The notes beneath the pieces are model-generated. The model saw only the letters and a program-made list of their open reading frames with translations. It was not told where the DNA came from and did not search any database. From contig NZ_JBEGIK010000001.1 in assembly GCF_040675855.1 (NCBI RefSeq), positions 3,472,001 through 3,536,000 on the forward strand: 64,000 nucleotides of DNA. Reading direction: 5' to 3'. This document shows, piece after piece, positions 1 to 8,250 of this stretch (position 1 is the first letter of the stretch; every line of letters begins with the position of its first letter). A program made the translations under genes and the position numbers. The stretch is from Microbacterium sp. LWH3-1.2 (GTDB lineage Bacteria; Actinomycetota; Actinomycetes; Actinomycetales; Microbacteriaceae).

Positions 1-438
1 GCGTCGCTCGGCGACGAAGCGAAGATGCTCGTCCTTCTTCTCGAATCGGACCTGAACACTCTGGTGTTCTTGCTCTCGCAAACACTCTCGGGTCATGAAG
101 GGCCGTTCTTCCGCACGGCTATGGTCACGCTTTGGCATGCCCTTGTGTCGCTTCAGGAACTCCTGAGCGAGTACGCCGCGGCGAAGGCCACAAGGGTGCG
201 AGAACTTCTCACATCGAAGGACGTGGCTACGTTCTTGGACCCGCGCAACAAGCGCATTCGCAACACCTTTGTGCATTACATCCCCCAAGATCTCCCATTC
301 GATGCGAGCAAACCGATGTCCGGCCTCGTTGAGCTCCTCAACCCGGACCAGGACGCCGCCTCGCTCAGCGATCTCACCTGGCGACTCGCTCAGGCGACGC
401 GGGAGGCTGTCGAGGAGTGGCGGCTCGAGCGCTCGTGA
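1..438 (+). CDS. HEPN-like protein, 5' end outside window
   Basis: The reading frame is open from the first base, so the gene probably begins upstream; the first internal ATG is at 25. The visible part is mostly helical and has an R-N-T-F-V-H string at residues 79-84 counted from that ATG, which fits the RxxxxH motif of HEPN domains. Known HEPN proteins are often RNases in toxin-antitoxin or abortive-infection systems. There are no membrane segments. No partner is visible because the gene is cut by the window edge. The HEPN assignment rests on this one motif plus the helical composition, so the function is tentative. A second HEPN-motif protein lies at 9755-11077. Confidence 0.6.
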   Translation, partial: ASLGDEAKMLVLLLESDLNTLVFLLSQTLSGHEGPFFRTAMVTLWHALVSLQELLSEYAAAKATRVRELLTSKDVATFLDPRNKRIRNTFVHYIPQDLPFDASKPMSGLVELLNPDQDAASLSDLTWRLAQATREAVEEWRLERS

Positions 439-736
439 GACAACTCGTCACTGACGTTTCATTCGGGGGGCCGGTGCGATTTGACGTAAGCGACTCGTTC
501 GGACGTCGAGGCCCGCGACTCGGCGAAGATTGGCGCGTTCTGCGACCGCCTTGCGCGCGGTTGCCACTGGTGGTCGCCCGCGTCCGCGCATACAGGTGTG
601 GTGACCGTCTCCGGATCGGGGCACGCGATCGTCGCAGTAGAGTGCCTCCGATCCGAAGGCCGGCGAAAGGTGGTACAACCGCGGGGACGAGTTCGCCGAC
701 AAGGAGTACGCCCCGAGCGAAGAAGCTCGCTAGCGC
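439..736. other. gap with a possible gene remnant
   Basis: No convincing complete gene is visible. On the + strand a frame following a stop at about 638-640 runs from 641 to 733 and encodes a protein-like tail (about S-D-P-K-A-G-E-R-W-Y-N-R-G-D-E-F) but has no start codon, so it could be the end of a truncated gene. Confidence 0.3.
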
Positions 737-1574
737 TCAGCGGCTCAGACTTTCAGAATCGAAAGCGAGATTCCTGGCCGAACAGCGAGGCCAGTATCGC
801 TTCCGATTTTCGCGGGATTGCGCGGATTGTCTGCTAGCCGACCGCTCTGCGTCGACCAGCGCCTGTCGGGCAGTGCGTTCGGAGTTTCGGCGTACGCGCC
901 ACCGTGTCCAGCGACCGTGATCGAGGGCTTCCAAGGTAGCTCCAATGTTGCTGGGCGTTGCCTTCGCCCATTCCTTGCGCCACTCTGCGAATGCCCACCA
1001 GTGCTGTTCCACGTTCACCCGATTCTTGACGTACTCCCCCGTGAATGTCTGAAGGTCGCAGTGGTGAATCTTCTCAACTCCGCCGAAGTCGGCCCAAATC
1101 TTCTGCCAGAGGGGGCCCGCCGGCAGCGGCCCTGAAATCAACCGGTTGAGCGTGTCGAACATCATCCGGGGAGTGTTGGTCTTCGCCTGTATCAGGACCT
1201 CAACCTTCTTGGCTGAGGCAACCATCGCCTCCCAGTGCTGCACGTAGTCGAGCAGCACACCGAACTCTGCGATGAAAGGACGGGAAGTGCCAGGTGGAAT
1301 CTGTCGTACAAGTCGTTCAACGTGTTGAAAGTCTGTGTCGGCGGGAATGAGCGAGTCCGAGCTGTAGATCAGCTGCTCGCATCCATCGGTCGGCCTCCGT
1401 GACGACACGCCGCTGCGCATCCGCGCTCTCGCGCAGCGCGGCACGGCGGGATATCTGCCGCTCCGCGAAAATCACCGCCGCCGCGACAAAAAGACCGGTA
1501 AAAATCGCGACGATCATGTCGGGCCAGAACGATGACCAGTCAACAGTTGCGACTGTCTTGGCGACAGTGAGCAC
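737..1574 (-). pseudogene. frameshifted membrane-anchored hypothetical protein
   Basis: Two overlapping minus-strand frames look like halves of one protein. The upstream half (1574-1317) starts with a short N-terminus, a hydrophobic segment around W-P-D-M-I-V-A-I-F-T-G-L-F and a basic cytoplasmic stretch, then loses sense after about 1385. The downstream half (from about 1385 to 737) lacks a sensible N-terminus but has good protein character. A +1 shift in the reading direction near 1370-1390 joins them into a product of roughly 275 residues: one N-terminal membrane anchor and a soluble domain. The family is not recognised. The shift could be a real mutation, a sequencing error or programmed frameshifting; no slippery heptamer stands out. 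It lies among other accessory genes of unknown function. Confidence 0.5.
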
Positions 1575-1952
1575 CCGACCAGTATTCCGTGACTCCAGAA
1601 CCGTCGTAACCCCGCGCGAAGGGATCGAGATGTGCGCTGGGGTACCGGCATTCGCGCAGCGCAGTAGCGGGCATATCTAGGAGCGAACCGGCGCTGTGTT
1701 CCAGCGCGCACGCAGTGCCAGCCACCCCGACTCGCGGAATTGGGTTCGAACACGGGAATAGCCGCGCGTGCTCCGTTGTTGAGTGTTGTCGAGTGGACCT
1801 GTCTATCGCCTGTGATAGGCCGAACGGGCCGAATCCAGGCCCTAACCAAGCTCCGACCGGAACATCACGCTCCGGCTGACTGACAACCCCAGAGCTCCAT
1901 GAGAGCCGTCCTAAGAAGCGCCGACAGGCGGGCGCTTCTGGAGACGTGCCTC
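1575..1952. other. gap, no gene seen
   Basis: Short overlapping frames on both strands have no convincing start, composition or motif. It separates the minus-strand frameshifted membrane protein from the plus-strand membrane protein and may hold divergent promoters, but no clear -35/-10 pair was identified. Confidence 0.4.
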
Positions 1953-2252
1953 ATGGACCTTCTGGTTGGTTCCTTTCCTTACCTCCTTTCCACCACCGCG
2001 ATCGCGCTGTTTGCCGCCGCGGCCCTGGCTCGCCTGCTCTTCTTCCTGGCGGTCGCACTCGCCTTTGTTCCGCAGTGGAAGCAGCGCATGCTCAAGCTGA
2101 TCAAGGTGGCAGCGCCACTCATACGAAAGAGCGGCCTGATCGGCACCCGTCGGCTTCACGAGCGCATCGCCGTACCGCCGCTCATGTTCCTGGCGATGAT
2201 CCCGGCGACGGCGAAGACCGCGCGCCAGATCCTGGCCACCCTGAACACCTGA
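1953..2252 (+). CDS. small membrane protein, unknown
   Basis: A 99-residue protein if started at the ATG at 1953 (an upstream ATG at 1899 is in frame). Residues about 4-40 are strongly hydrophobic and could form one long or two short membrane segments, followed by a basic stretch (K-Q-R-M-L-K-L-I-K) and a second moderately hydrophobic segment near P-L-M-F-L-A-M-I-P. No known family was recognised. It stands alone between a broken gene and another membrane-anchored protein, in a stretch with many unknown genes, so it may belong to a defence or mobile module. Confidence 0.5.
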   Translation: MDLLVGSFPYLLSTTAIALFAAAALARLLFFLAVALAFVPQWKQRMLKLIKVAAPLIRKSGLIGTRRLHERIAVPPLMFLAMIPATAKTARQILATLNT

Positions 2253-2402
2253 AGTCCGCCTGCGCGATGGGCTTCAGAGGCGTTGGCCGGAGCCTATCGC
2301 GCGCCGTCGTTCGTACGGGCGGCAAGCGACCGCCAACCGCTCGCCGGTGCAGGACCTTCGCCAGACAACCGGGGAGGACGTCCCGGCCTCTACCATGTCG
2401 TC

Positions 2403-3314
2403 ATGGGCCCGGCAGATTCAATCCTCGCTGCGGTCACGGGTTCCGACTGGGCGCGCATTGTCGGCAGCACCGCCGATTGGGTCACGCTCGGAGCGTTCGC
2501 GATAACGCTAGTCGGATTGTTCTCCGCGTTTCTTACGCGTGGGCGGCTGCGTAGCTCCGTGTTCTGTACGCCGCCAGCACGATCGTTCACCTGGACACTC
2601 TCCAACGCCGGAGCGAGCCCCGTGCAGCAGATCGCCTATCACCGCACGTGGATTACTCGAACGGGTCGTCCCGTCGCCGGCGACGGAACGTTACCCCTGG
2701 TGCAAGCACTGTTTCCAGGCGAGACCTTTCGGATAGAGATCTTCGACGCGGAACAGGTGTCATGGTCTGGCGACGAGAGGCATGACGAGCTACGCATGCC
2801 ATCACCGTCAGGCGCAGACGGCGCTGTCGTAGTCCTCACCTGGCGCAGCCCGCTACTCCCCTGGAAGCGCAGGCGACAAGTAATCATCGCCATGTTCGGC
2901 CTGCCACCAGTCAAGCTACGCGGTCGCGGTGCACGTAAGGTGGCCCGCGAAATGAAGTCGATCGGCCCAAACAGCTGGCCAGCCGCGATCAACTCCGAAC
3001 TCACCAAGATGAACGGTGGGGTTGCTCCTACTGAGGAAAGCATCCAGGACCGTTATCCTCGCGCTGGCGCAGAGATCTCACCGCACGAACTGACGAAGGG
3101 TCCCCCTCCTCAACGAGTTCAGCTCTATCTCGGGACCGAGTTGCTCGCCGATGGGCAGCTCGAAGAGTACATGCTGACCGGTCCGACGGACGTGGGGCCC
3201 GGCCGTGACCGCGCCGCACCCGATACCACGGACAGGCCTCGAGGGTTCGTAAAGATCGAAGGTCAGCAGTTCGAGCTGAACGAATCCCATCGGCTACGAG
3301 TCTTCACACGGTAG
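2403..3314 (+). CDS. membrane-anchored hypothetical protein
   Basis: A 303-residue protein from the ATG at 2403; an in-frame start at 2283 would add 40 residues of poor composition. Residues about 20-42 form one hydrophobic segment (W-V-T-L-G-A-F-A-I-T-L-V-G-L-F), followed by a soluble domain rich in beta-type sequence and a hydrophilic C-terminus. No catalytic motif or known family is visible. It follows the small membrane protein in the same direction with a 150-base gap, so a shared role is possible but not shown. Confidence 0.6.
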   Translation: MGPADSILAAVTGSDWARIVGSTADWVTLGAFAITLVGLFSAFLTRGRLRSSVFCTPPARSFTWTLSNAGASPVQQIAYHRTWITRTGRPVAGDGTLPLVQALFPGETFRIEIFDAEQVSWSGDERHDELRMPSPSGADGAVVVLTWRSPLLPWKRRRQVIIAMFGLPPVKLRGRGARKVAREMKSIGPNSWPAAINSELTKMNGGVAPTEESIQDRYPRAGAEISPHELTKGPPPQRVQLYLGTELLADGQLEEYMLTGPTDVGPGRDRAAPDTTDRPRGFVKIEGQQFELNESHRLRVFTR

Positions 3315-3543
3315 CCGGCGCGGGCGTCTGCATTTCCCGCGAGGAGGCACCCCGACCGACTGAGTCCTGATATGCCACCCTCCCGGTCGCGCGATCGAGG
3401 ACCCGTTCACGCGACTGTGTCGCCGGCCGAGCCAGAGACCTGGCGTCAGAGGGAGAACTGGACACAATCTCACTGTCGATCTGGGCGGTGCTGGCGCAGC
3501 CAACGCCGACCTGGCGTGAGAGCTCGATGCGCTCCGTACGAGG

Positions 3544-3948
3544 TTGAAGCGATCGAAGTTGACCAGCGTCATCGCTGGCGTGGCGGCCGCCGTCGGCTTT
3601 GTGGCCGACGCGGGCGGGGCGGTTGAGACGATCCGCGGCATCATTGAATGGGCGACGGCGCACTTCGACGCTAGTGGCGTCCCGGACTTCTCGAACCTGC
3701 CGCCCGAACAAGTCCCCCCGGCAGGCGCGACTTTGGCACCGGCCATCAGTGGATGCGGAACGAACGCGTCATCTCCCGCATGCTGCGTGCCCTCATCGTG
3801 CGTTGCCCGCATGAGGATCGAGATCGCCGCGCCGTACGGCGTACGCAATCTCCCCGAACGCGCATCGCGAATGGGTATCCCGAGAATTTCCTCACCGACC
3901 TGCGGACGCTGCCGACTCCATACCCATCCCCGTTACGTCGGGCGATAA
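3544..3948 (+). pseudogene. possible remnant of a hypothetical gene
   Basis: A TTG start at 3544 gives 134 residues. The first 50 residues look like real protein (a small hydrophobic segment then a helical stretch ending in A-T-A-H-F-D-A-S-G). The same frame upstream of a TGA at 3517-3519 also looks coding and continues smoothly across the stop (E-L-D-A-L-R-T-R-L-K-R-S). After about 3750 the sense seems to move to another frame. The simplest reading is a decayed gene with an internal stop and a later frameshift, but a short genuine gene cannot be excluded. Confidence 0.3.
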
Positions 3949-4028
3949 TCGACGGCTTCTACCCAGAGTCCGGGTCCGCTTAGTCAGCTATCCGTTCTGG
4001 GGCCGCAGCGTGGACGATGGACTGAGCG

Positions 4029-5135
4029 TCAAGGTGCAGCGAGGGCCTCTGCAAGATCGACGCTCTGCCGCAACTTGGCAATCGGACCGTTCCACGTCTT
4101 TGTTAGGAACGCCCACTGACCAGCAACGAGACTCGGAGATACGCGAAGATCGTGCGCGATCGAACGGATCGTTGACGTGGTTGTGGCGGACAGTAGAGCA
4201 TCCCGGTACGCCCCTGGAATCAGGTGCTCCTCCGCGAATCGATTTGCGGCCGTCTCCTGCGCATCCGCATCGTCGTTCGCCCTAAAGTCGTCGACGAACG
4301 TGCTCCGCTTCGGATGCAGAAGGACGTGAGCAACCTCGTGTAGCAACGTGAACCAAAGACTGTCCAGCGTCTTATAGCGACTCGTCACCGCGATCATCGG
4401 CGTCTTGTGGATCCACCTCGACACACCACTGATTCGCGTGTTGGGCAGCTCTGCAACGAACACCAAGACCACTCCTGCCTCTAGCAATAGATCCTGGGCC
4501 CGCTGGAAGGCAACTCGCGGCCCTTGCGTGGTGAGTCTGGGTAGCTCAGCGGCAACGTCTCGCAGCTTGGTTGGGTCATAGGGTGGCGCCTTGTCGATGA
4601 GCTCTGCCGCCTGCAGCTCGGACAGCCTGAGCCAGAGCGCCGTCAGATTGGTGTCGATTACATGTATCTGGCTGCGCTTGTAGGAGGCTTGCGGCTCTAG
4701 CCAGGTCTTCGCGAAGGCGTGTGGGGAAGCAACTTCGAAGAAGGAGAGTAGCTTCGCCGCTACAGCCGGCCCGTGATCTAGTTGCTCAATCACCCCTCGC
4801 TCGATGAGCAGTTGCCGAGGGAACGTGCTGGCCCACTCCGCGAATCCCGCCAGCGCGTCTCGCCGTTCGGCTCGCGCGCCCTGCGCTTGACGGGCAGCCT
4901 CAAGGCCCAACCACATCTCAGCAGACACACCGAGGATCTCCTCAAGGGTGACAGCGACATCCGCAGACAGCGGTGCGGTCCCTTTGATGACGAGATTGAC
5001 GTGCTTTGTGCTGAGCCCGGTCCGCGCGGCAAGTTGAGCTTGACTGATCCCGCGGGAGTCAAGTTCGCGCTGCAATATGCGCCCTGGGTTCGGGGCGAAA
5101 TCAAACCGGGTGTCGGTGGCGGTGTGTCTAGTCAT
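4029..5135 (-). CDS. Xre-family HTH + ImmA/IrrE peptidase
   Basis: A 368-residue protein with two parts. Residues about 17-75 are a helix-turn-helix of the HigA/Xre type (I-S-Q-A-Q-L-A-A-R-T-G-L-S-T-K-H-V-N). Residues about 205-300 hold an ImmA/IrrE-type zinc peptidase core with the motif H-E-V-A-H at 266-270. Proteins of this build bind DNA as repressors and some cleave partner repressors, as ImmA does for ImmR in ICEBs1. The start lies 12 bases after the stop of 5147-5500, so the two genes form an operon that diverges from the ubiquitin-like operon across the palindromes at 5503-5564. It is the obvious candidate regulator of both directions; that is inference. Only one proteolytic site is visible. 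Confidence 0.85.
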   Translation of the reverse strand: MTRHTATDTRFDFAPNPGRILQRELDSRGISQAQLAARTGLSTKHVNLVIKGTAPLSADVAVTLEEILGVSAEMWLGLEAARQAQGARAERRDALAGFAEWASTFPRQLLIERGVIEQLDHGPAVAAKLLSFFEVASPHAFAKTWLEPQASYKRSQIHVIDTNLTALWLRLSELQAAELIDKAPPYDPTKLRDVAAELPRLTTQGPRVAFQRAQDLLLEAGVVLVFVAELPNTRISGVSRWIHKTPMIAVTSRYKTLDSLWFTLLHEVAHVLLHPKRSTFVDDFRANDDADAQETAANRFAEEHLIPGAYRDALLSATTTSTIRSIAHDLRVSPSLVAGQWAFLTKTWNGPIAKLRQSVDLAEALAAP

Positions 5136-5146
5136 GAAATCTCGAT

Positions 5147-5500
5147 TCAGCTCGCGCGCCGGAGGATCGAGCGGCCGCGGACATGGAAGTCGTGAACAAG
5201 TAGAGCCTCCGCGGAGGCGTGCTCGAGCAACGAGGCCCGATTCGGGAGTGGGAGCGCTACTCCGTCGGCACTGAGTGTGTTGGCATGCATGTCGACCTCA
5301 TCCATCGAGAGAGTCAGGTGGCCTGAGTGAACATCGATTTGGACGCTTCGCAACGGGCCGAGATCGCCGAGCATCGGCGCTTGCGAGATGAGGTACAGAA
5401 GGTCTTCCGCTGCTGCGCTCTGGTCGCCGGCGGCGGCTCGCAGCTGCGCTCCTGACAGACAGCAAACCTGGAGCGATGTGCTCGACCACGCCAACAGCAA
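5147..5500 (-). CDS. hypothetical protein upstream of Xre-ImmA
   Basis: A 117-residue soluble protein of unknown family. The likely start is TTG at 5500 (another TTG at 5494), because an AGAGG ribosome site sits six bases before it, inside the left operator palindrome. Codon use is normal for this genome. It is not recognisably RelE/HigB-like, although its position before an Xre gene is where a toxin would sit. It is followed after 11 bases by the Xre-ImmA gene, so co-transcription and translational proximity are likely. Confidence 0.65.
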   Translation of the reverse strand: MLLAWSSTSLQVCCLSGAQLRAAAGDQSAAAEDLLYLISQAPMLGDLGPLRSVQIDVHSGHLTLSMDEVDMHANTLSADGVALPLPNRASLLEHASAEALLVHDFHVRGRSILRRAS

Positions 5501-5502
5501 GA

Positions 5503-5564
5503 TTTACCTCTTTGGTAAACGAAGATCTGGTACAGTGAGATTTACCCGACAGGTACATGCTACC
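5503..5564. promoter_or_regulatory. palindromic operator cluster between divergent operons
   Basis: Three related inverted repeats occur in 62 bases. TTTACC-N5-GGTAAA is perfect at 5503-5519. TTTACC-N5-GGTACA at 5541-5557 differs at one position. GGTA-N5-TACC at 5552-5564 overlaps it in inverted phase. The first covers the ribosome site of the minus-strand gene at 5500; the others lie 50-110 bases before the plus-strand start at 5614. A -10-like TACAGT at 5531-5536 sits between them. The arrangement fits a dimeric repressor controlling both operons. Confidence 0.7.
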
Positions 5565-5613
5565 TGCTCCCAACCGCGAGCAGGGGCGACACGCTACAAG
5601 GAAGGAGGGTCTC

Positions 5614-6045
5614 ATGACCCCCGACGCACCGCTCAAGATCTACATCGACAACAACGCTTTCACCACGCTCGACGAGGACCAGGAGGCCGCTGCTCTCCTG
5701 CGCTTGGCGGGACACGACCCGAAGTCCCACGACCTCTTCCTCATCACCAAGAACGGCGTAGAGGAGAAGATCGGCGACGGCCAGATCGTCAACCTGAGGG
5801 ATTCCGCGCGGTTCTCCGCCCGCAAGAAGATCCGCTTCACGATCGACGGCGAGCGACACACCAGCCACGACGACGACCAGACCGCGGCGGCGCTGCTCCG
5901 GCTCGCCGGAGTTGACCCGGCTGGCTACGACCTCGCCCGCATCCTCCCGACGGGTGGCACCGAGTCCTTCGCGGACGAACAGGTCGTAAAGATCGAGAAT
6001 GGCGACCAGTTCGTCACCGCCAAGCAGGTCGGAGACGTCGCGTGA
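5614..6045 (+). CDS. multiubiquitin protein (two Ubl domains)
   Basis: A 143-residue protein made of two similar halves of about 70 residues, each with the pattern of a prokaryotic Multi_ubiq beta-grasp domain: a K-I-Y-I-D / R-F-T-I-D strand, then an A-A-A-L-L-R-L-A-G helix and an F/Y-D-L strand. The ATG at 5614 is chosen because AAGGAAGGAGG lies directly before it; the in-frame ATG at 5557 has no such site. In this family the protein is the ubiquitin-like modifier of a bacterial conjugation system. The C-terminus ends V-G-D-V-A with no terminal di-glycine, so it may need trimming or act differently. The stop overlaps the GTG of the E2-like gene by four bases. Confidence 0.88.
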   Translation: MTPDAPLKIYIDNNAFTTLDEDQEAAALLRLAGHDPKSHDLFLITKNGVEEKIGDGQIVNLRDSARFSARKKIRFTIDGERHTSHDDDQTAAALLRLAGVDPAGYDLARILPTGGTESFADEQVVKIENGDQFVTAKQVGDVA

Positions 6046-6437
6046 CCGACGCGCCGCCCCTCTCTGGGCCGGCCCTCAGCGGGCCGGCCCAGCAGTTCAT
6101 CGACGACATGACTGCGGCTGGCGCCCCGGCGTGGGCCGACGGAGCACGAATTCTGTACAACGTCGTCGCTGTCGGCGGTGCACTCGCTGGCGACAAGGTG
6201 ACCACGGGGGTCAGCCTGGCCGAGGTGCATAGCTGGCCGATGGTCCCGCCGCACTGGATTCACCTACCCGCCTCCGTCGCTTTCGCCGCGACCAACGTGG
6301 ACTCCACCGACTGCCCTCCTGGATGGGTGCGGCACTCGCGGGAATTCAGCTTCACCGACATGGCGACGGCTCCTGCTCTCGCGTGGCTCCGCCACGTCCG
6401 CGGATTCATTTCCATAGCGATCCCGACGGCGGCTTGA
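6042..6437 (+). CDS. prokaryotic E2-like protein
   Basis: A 131-residue protein starting at GTG 6042, overlapping the multiubiquitin stop, so translation is coupled. Length, position and the pattern H-W-I-H-L-P-A-S-V followed by P-P-G-W-V-R-H-S-R fit the E2-like proteins that accompany Multi_ubiq and E1-JAB genes (the Prok-E2 families described by Aravind and co-workers). A single cysteine near residue 88, in S-T-D-C-P-P-G-W, is the only candidate for a thioester residue. The family call comes from context and partial motif memory; a structure prediction showing the E2 fold would settle it. Confidence 0.65.
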   Translation: MTDAPPLSGPALSGPAQQFIDDMTAAGAPAWADGARILYNVVAVGGALAGDKVTTGVSLAEVHSWPMVPPHWIHLPASVAFAATNVDSTDCPPGWVRHSREFSFTDMATAPALAWLRHVRGFISIAIPTAA

Positions 6438-6438
6438 T

Positions 6439-7917
6439 ATGCGATTCTCTGTAGCGATTCCCGGCGACCTCGACGAGGCGATGCGTGATCATTTGATGCG
6501 GGAGGACGGGCAAGAAGACGTGCTGATCGCGACCTACGCACTCTCCACCGGATCCGAGCGCACCACGGCGCTCGTCAAGACGGTGATCCTTCCTCGCGAA
6601 GGCGAGCGCCACCTACATGGCAACGCCTCGTTTACTAGCGCATATGTCCTGCGTGCGTCAGTCGAAGCTCAGGCACTCGGGCATGGCCTAATTCTCCTGC
6701 ACTCGCACCCGCACAGCGCGGGCTGGCAGCGACTCAGCGACATGGACCGCAACACAGAGTCCGAGTACGAGCGCGTCGCGCGAACCATCACGAAGACGCC
6801 GCTCGTCGGCATGACACTGGGCGGCGCCGACGAGGCGTGGTCAGCACGATTCTGGTTCGACCGGACCGCCCCGTCCTGGGCCGAATCTGTACGAACAGTG
6901 TCGGCGAAGCTCAAGGTCACTTGGAACGACCAGCTTCGCGGCATCCCGGCGGTGACTCGTTCCCAACAGCGGACGGTTTCATCGTGGGGCGAGAGCACGC
7001 AGAAATCGATCGCACGGCTCCGGATCCTCGTCGTGGGCGCGGGAAGCGTCGGGCTCGACGTCGCCCAGCGTCTCGCCGCCACGGGCATCGAAGAGATCGG
7101 TGTCATGGATTACGACGCCGTCGAAATCGTCAACTTGGATCGCATGATCGGCGCAACACGCCTCGATGCCGCCCTCGGACGCGCCAAGGTAGACGTCGCC
7201 GCGCGCCTGATGAAATCGGCGGCGACCGCCCGAAGGTTCCGCGTTAGCACGCACGAGGTCAGCATCACCGACCCGGCTGGCGTGAGCATGGCGCTGGATT
7301 ACGACGTGATCTTCTCGTGCGTTGATCGGCCGTGGCCGCGTGCGGTTCTCAATGAGATCGCCTACTCGGACCTGATCCCCGTCATCGATGGCGGCATCGC
7401 CCTCGACACCTTCCGCGACGGGCGCATGCGTAATGGCATCTGGCGAGCACACACCCTTGTACCTGGCCGACCCTGCATGGCTTGTCTCGGGCAACTCGTC
7501 CTCGGAGACGTCGCTCTCGACAAGAACGGGCTCCTCGACGACCCCGAGTACATCGCCGGCGCGAATCGAGAAGCGCCTTCGCGGCAGAATGTCGCTGCAC
7601 TCTCCTCCAGCGTCAGCGCCGCTCTCCTCGCGCAATTCGTGAGCCTCACCGCCCATCCCGGCGGCCGCGGCGTCTCGGCTCCGCTTCGCTACCTCCTGTC
7701 GACCCACACGCTCGAGCACTCCGCGGCACCCTCCGGTCCCTACTGTCCCTACGAGAACGCCCTTGCAGTGGGCGACGCACGAACGCCGATCGCTGAGCAG
7801 CGCGAAGACTGGCGGGCGATCGTTCGGCAACGAAGTACAAAGAAGGCAACGCTGCGGCTCCGCGGCCTCGCTGCCATCGAGGGCATCTTGACCCGCGCCA
7901 TCGGGCGCCTGAAGTAG
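6439..7917 (+). CDS. JAMM peptidase-E1 (ThiF) fusion
   Basis: A 492-residue fusion. Residues about 1-140 form a JAB/MPN domain with a full JAMM motif: H90-P-H92, seven residues, S100, then D103. Residues about 193-480 form an E1/ThiF adenylation domain with the nucleotide loop G-A-G-S-V-G at 200-205, the acidic stretch V-M-D-Y-D-A-V-E, and N-L-D-R near 232. Cysteines at 294, 346 and 349 (C-M-A-C) are candidates for the catalytic or zinc residues. Known relatives activate a ubiquitin-like protein and remove it from targets. The start is one base after the E2-like stop. Having deconjugase and activator in one chain is seen in other Multi_ubiq operons and supports a self-contained cycle. Confidence 0.9.
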   Translation: MRFSVAIPGDLDEAMRDHLMREDGQEDVLIATYALSTGSERTTALVKTVILPREGERHLHGNASFTSAYVLRASVEAQALGHGLILLHSHPHSAGWQRLSDMDRNTESEYERVARTITKTPLVGMTLGGADEAWSARFWFDRTAPSWAESVRTVSAKLKVTWNDQLRGIPAVTRSQQRTVSSWGESTQKSIARLRILVVGAGSVGLDVAQRLAATGIEEIGVMDYDAVEIVNLDRMIGATRLDAALGRAKVDVAARLMKSAATARRFRVSTHEVSITDPAGVSMALDYDVIFSCVDRPWPRAVLNEIAYSDLIPVIDGGIALDTFRDGRMRNGIWRAHTLVPGRPCMACLGQLVLGDVALDKNGLLDDPEYIAGANREAPSRQNVAALSSSVSAALLAQFVSLTAHPGGRGVSAPLRYLLSTHTLEHSAAPSGPYCPYENALAVGDARTPIAEQREDWRAIVRQRSTKKATLRLRGLAAIEGILTRAIGRLK

Positions 7918-7929
7918 GAGAGAGTGGTG

Positions 7930-8250
7930 ATGAACGCCGACACCTGTCAGGTCCTCGCAACGGTTCTTCCCCTCGTGATTGTCACTCTCGTCATAGAACG
8001 ACGGGCCTTGCGAATGAAGGTCCGCCGGCAACGGTGGTTCCGACACGGGATTCTCGTGCTTCTCGAGACCTCCGTCATCGGCCTCGGATTTGTCGTCGGG
8101 GGGACGCAAACAGGTGGACTGGAAGGCGTGTGGGGCATCTTCAGCTGGATCCTCTCCGCAACCTCGCTTGCCGGGCTGGCGGTAATCACGCTGCTCTCTA
8201 TGGCGTCCACCGAAGTAGATGAAGACGAGGCGGGCGCTCAGCACGCGTAG
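7930..8250 (+). CDS. small membrane protein of the ubiquitin-like operon
   Basis: A 106-residue protein. ATG 7930 has AGGAGA eight bases upstream; GTG codons at 7924 and 7927 are in frame but too close to that site. It has a hydrophobic N-terminal segment (A-T-V-L-P-L-V-I-V-T-L-V-I), a basic loop, then two more hydrophobic segments, and an acidic tail, so about three membrane helices are likely. It begins 12 bases after the JAMM-E1 stop and is surely co-transcribed. No known family was recognised. In antiviral operons, a trailing membrane protein is often an effector or a target; that role is a guess here. Confidence 0.7.
   Translation: MNADTCQVLATVLPLVIVTLVIERRALRMKVRRQRWFRHGILVLLETSVIGLGFVVGGTQTGGLEGVWGIFSWILSATSLAGLAVITLLSMASTEVDEDEAGAQHA

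Noticed and set aside
672..692. GGTGGTACAACCGCGG resembles a T-box antiterminator core
   Set aside because: It has two extra bases in the conserved part, no stem I elements, and no amino-acid gene follows; it reads better as the coding end of a remnant gene.
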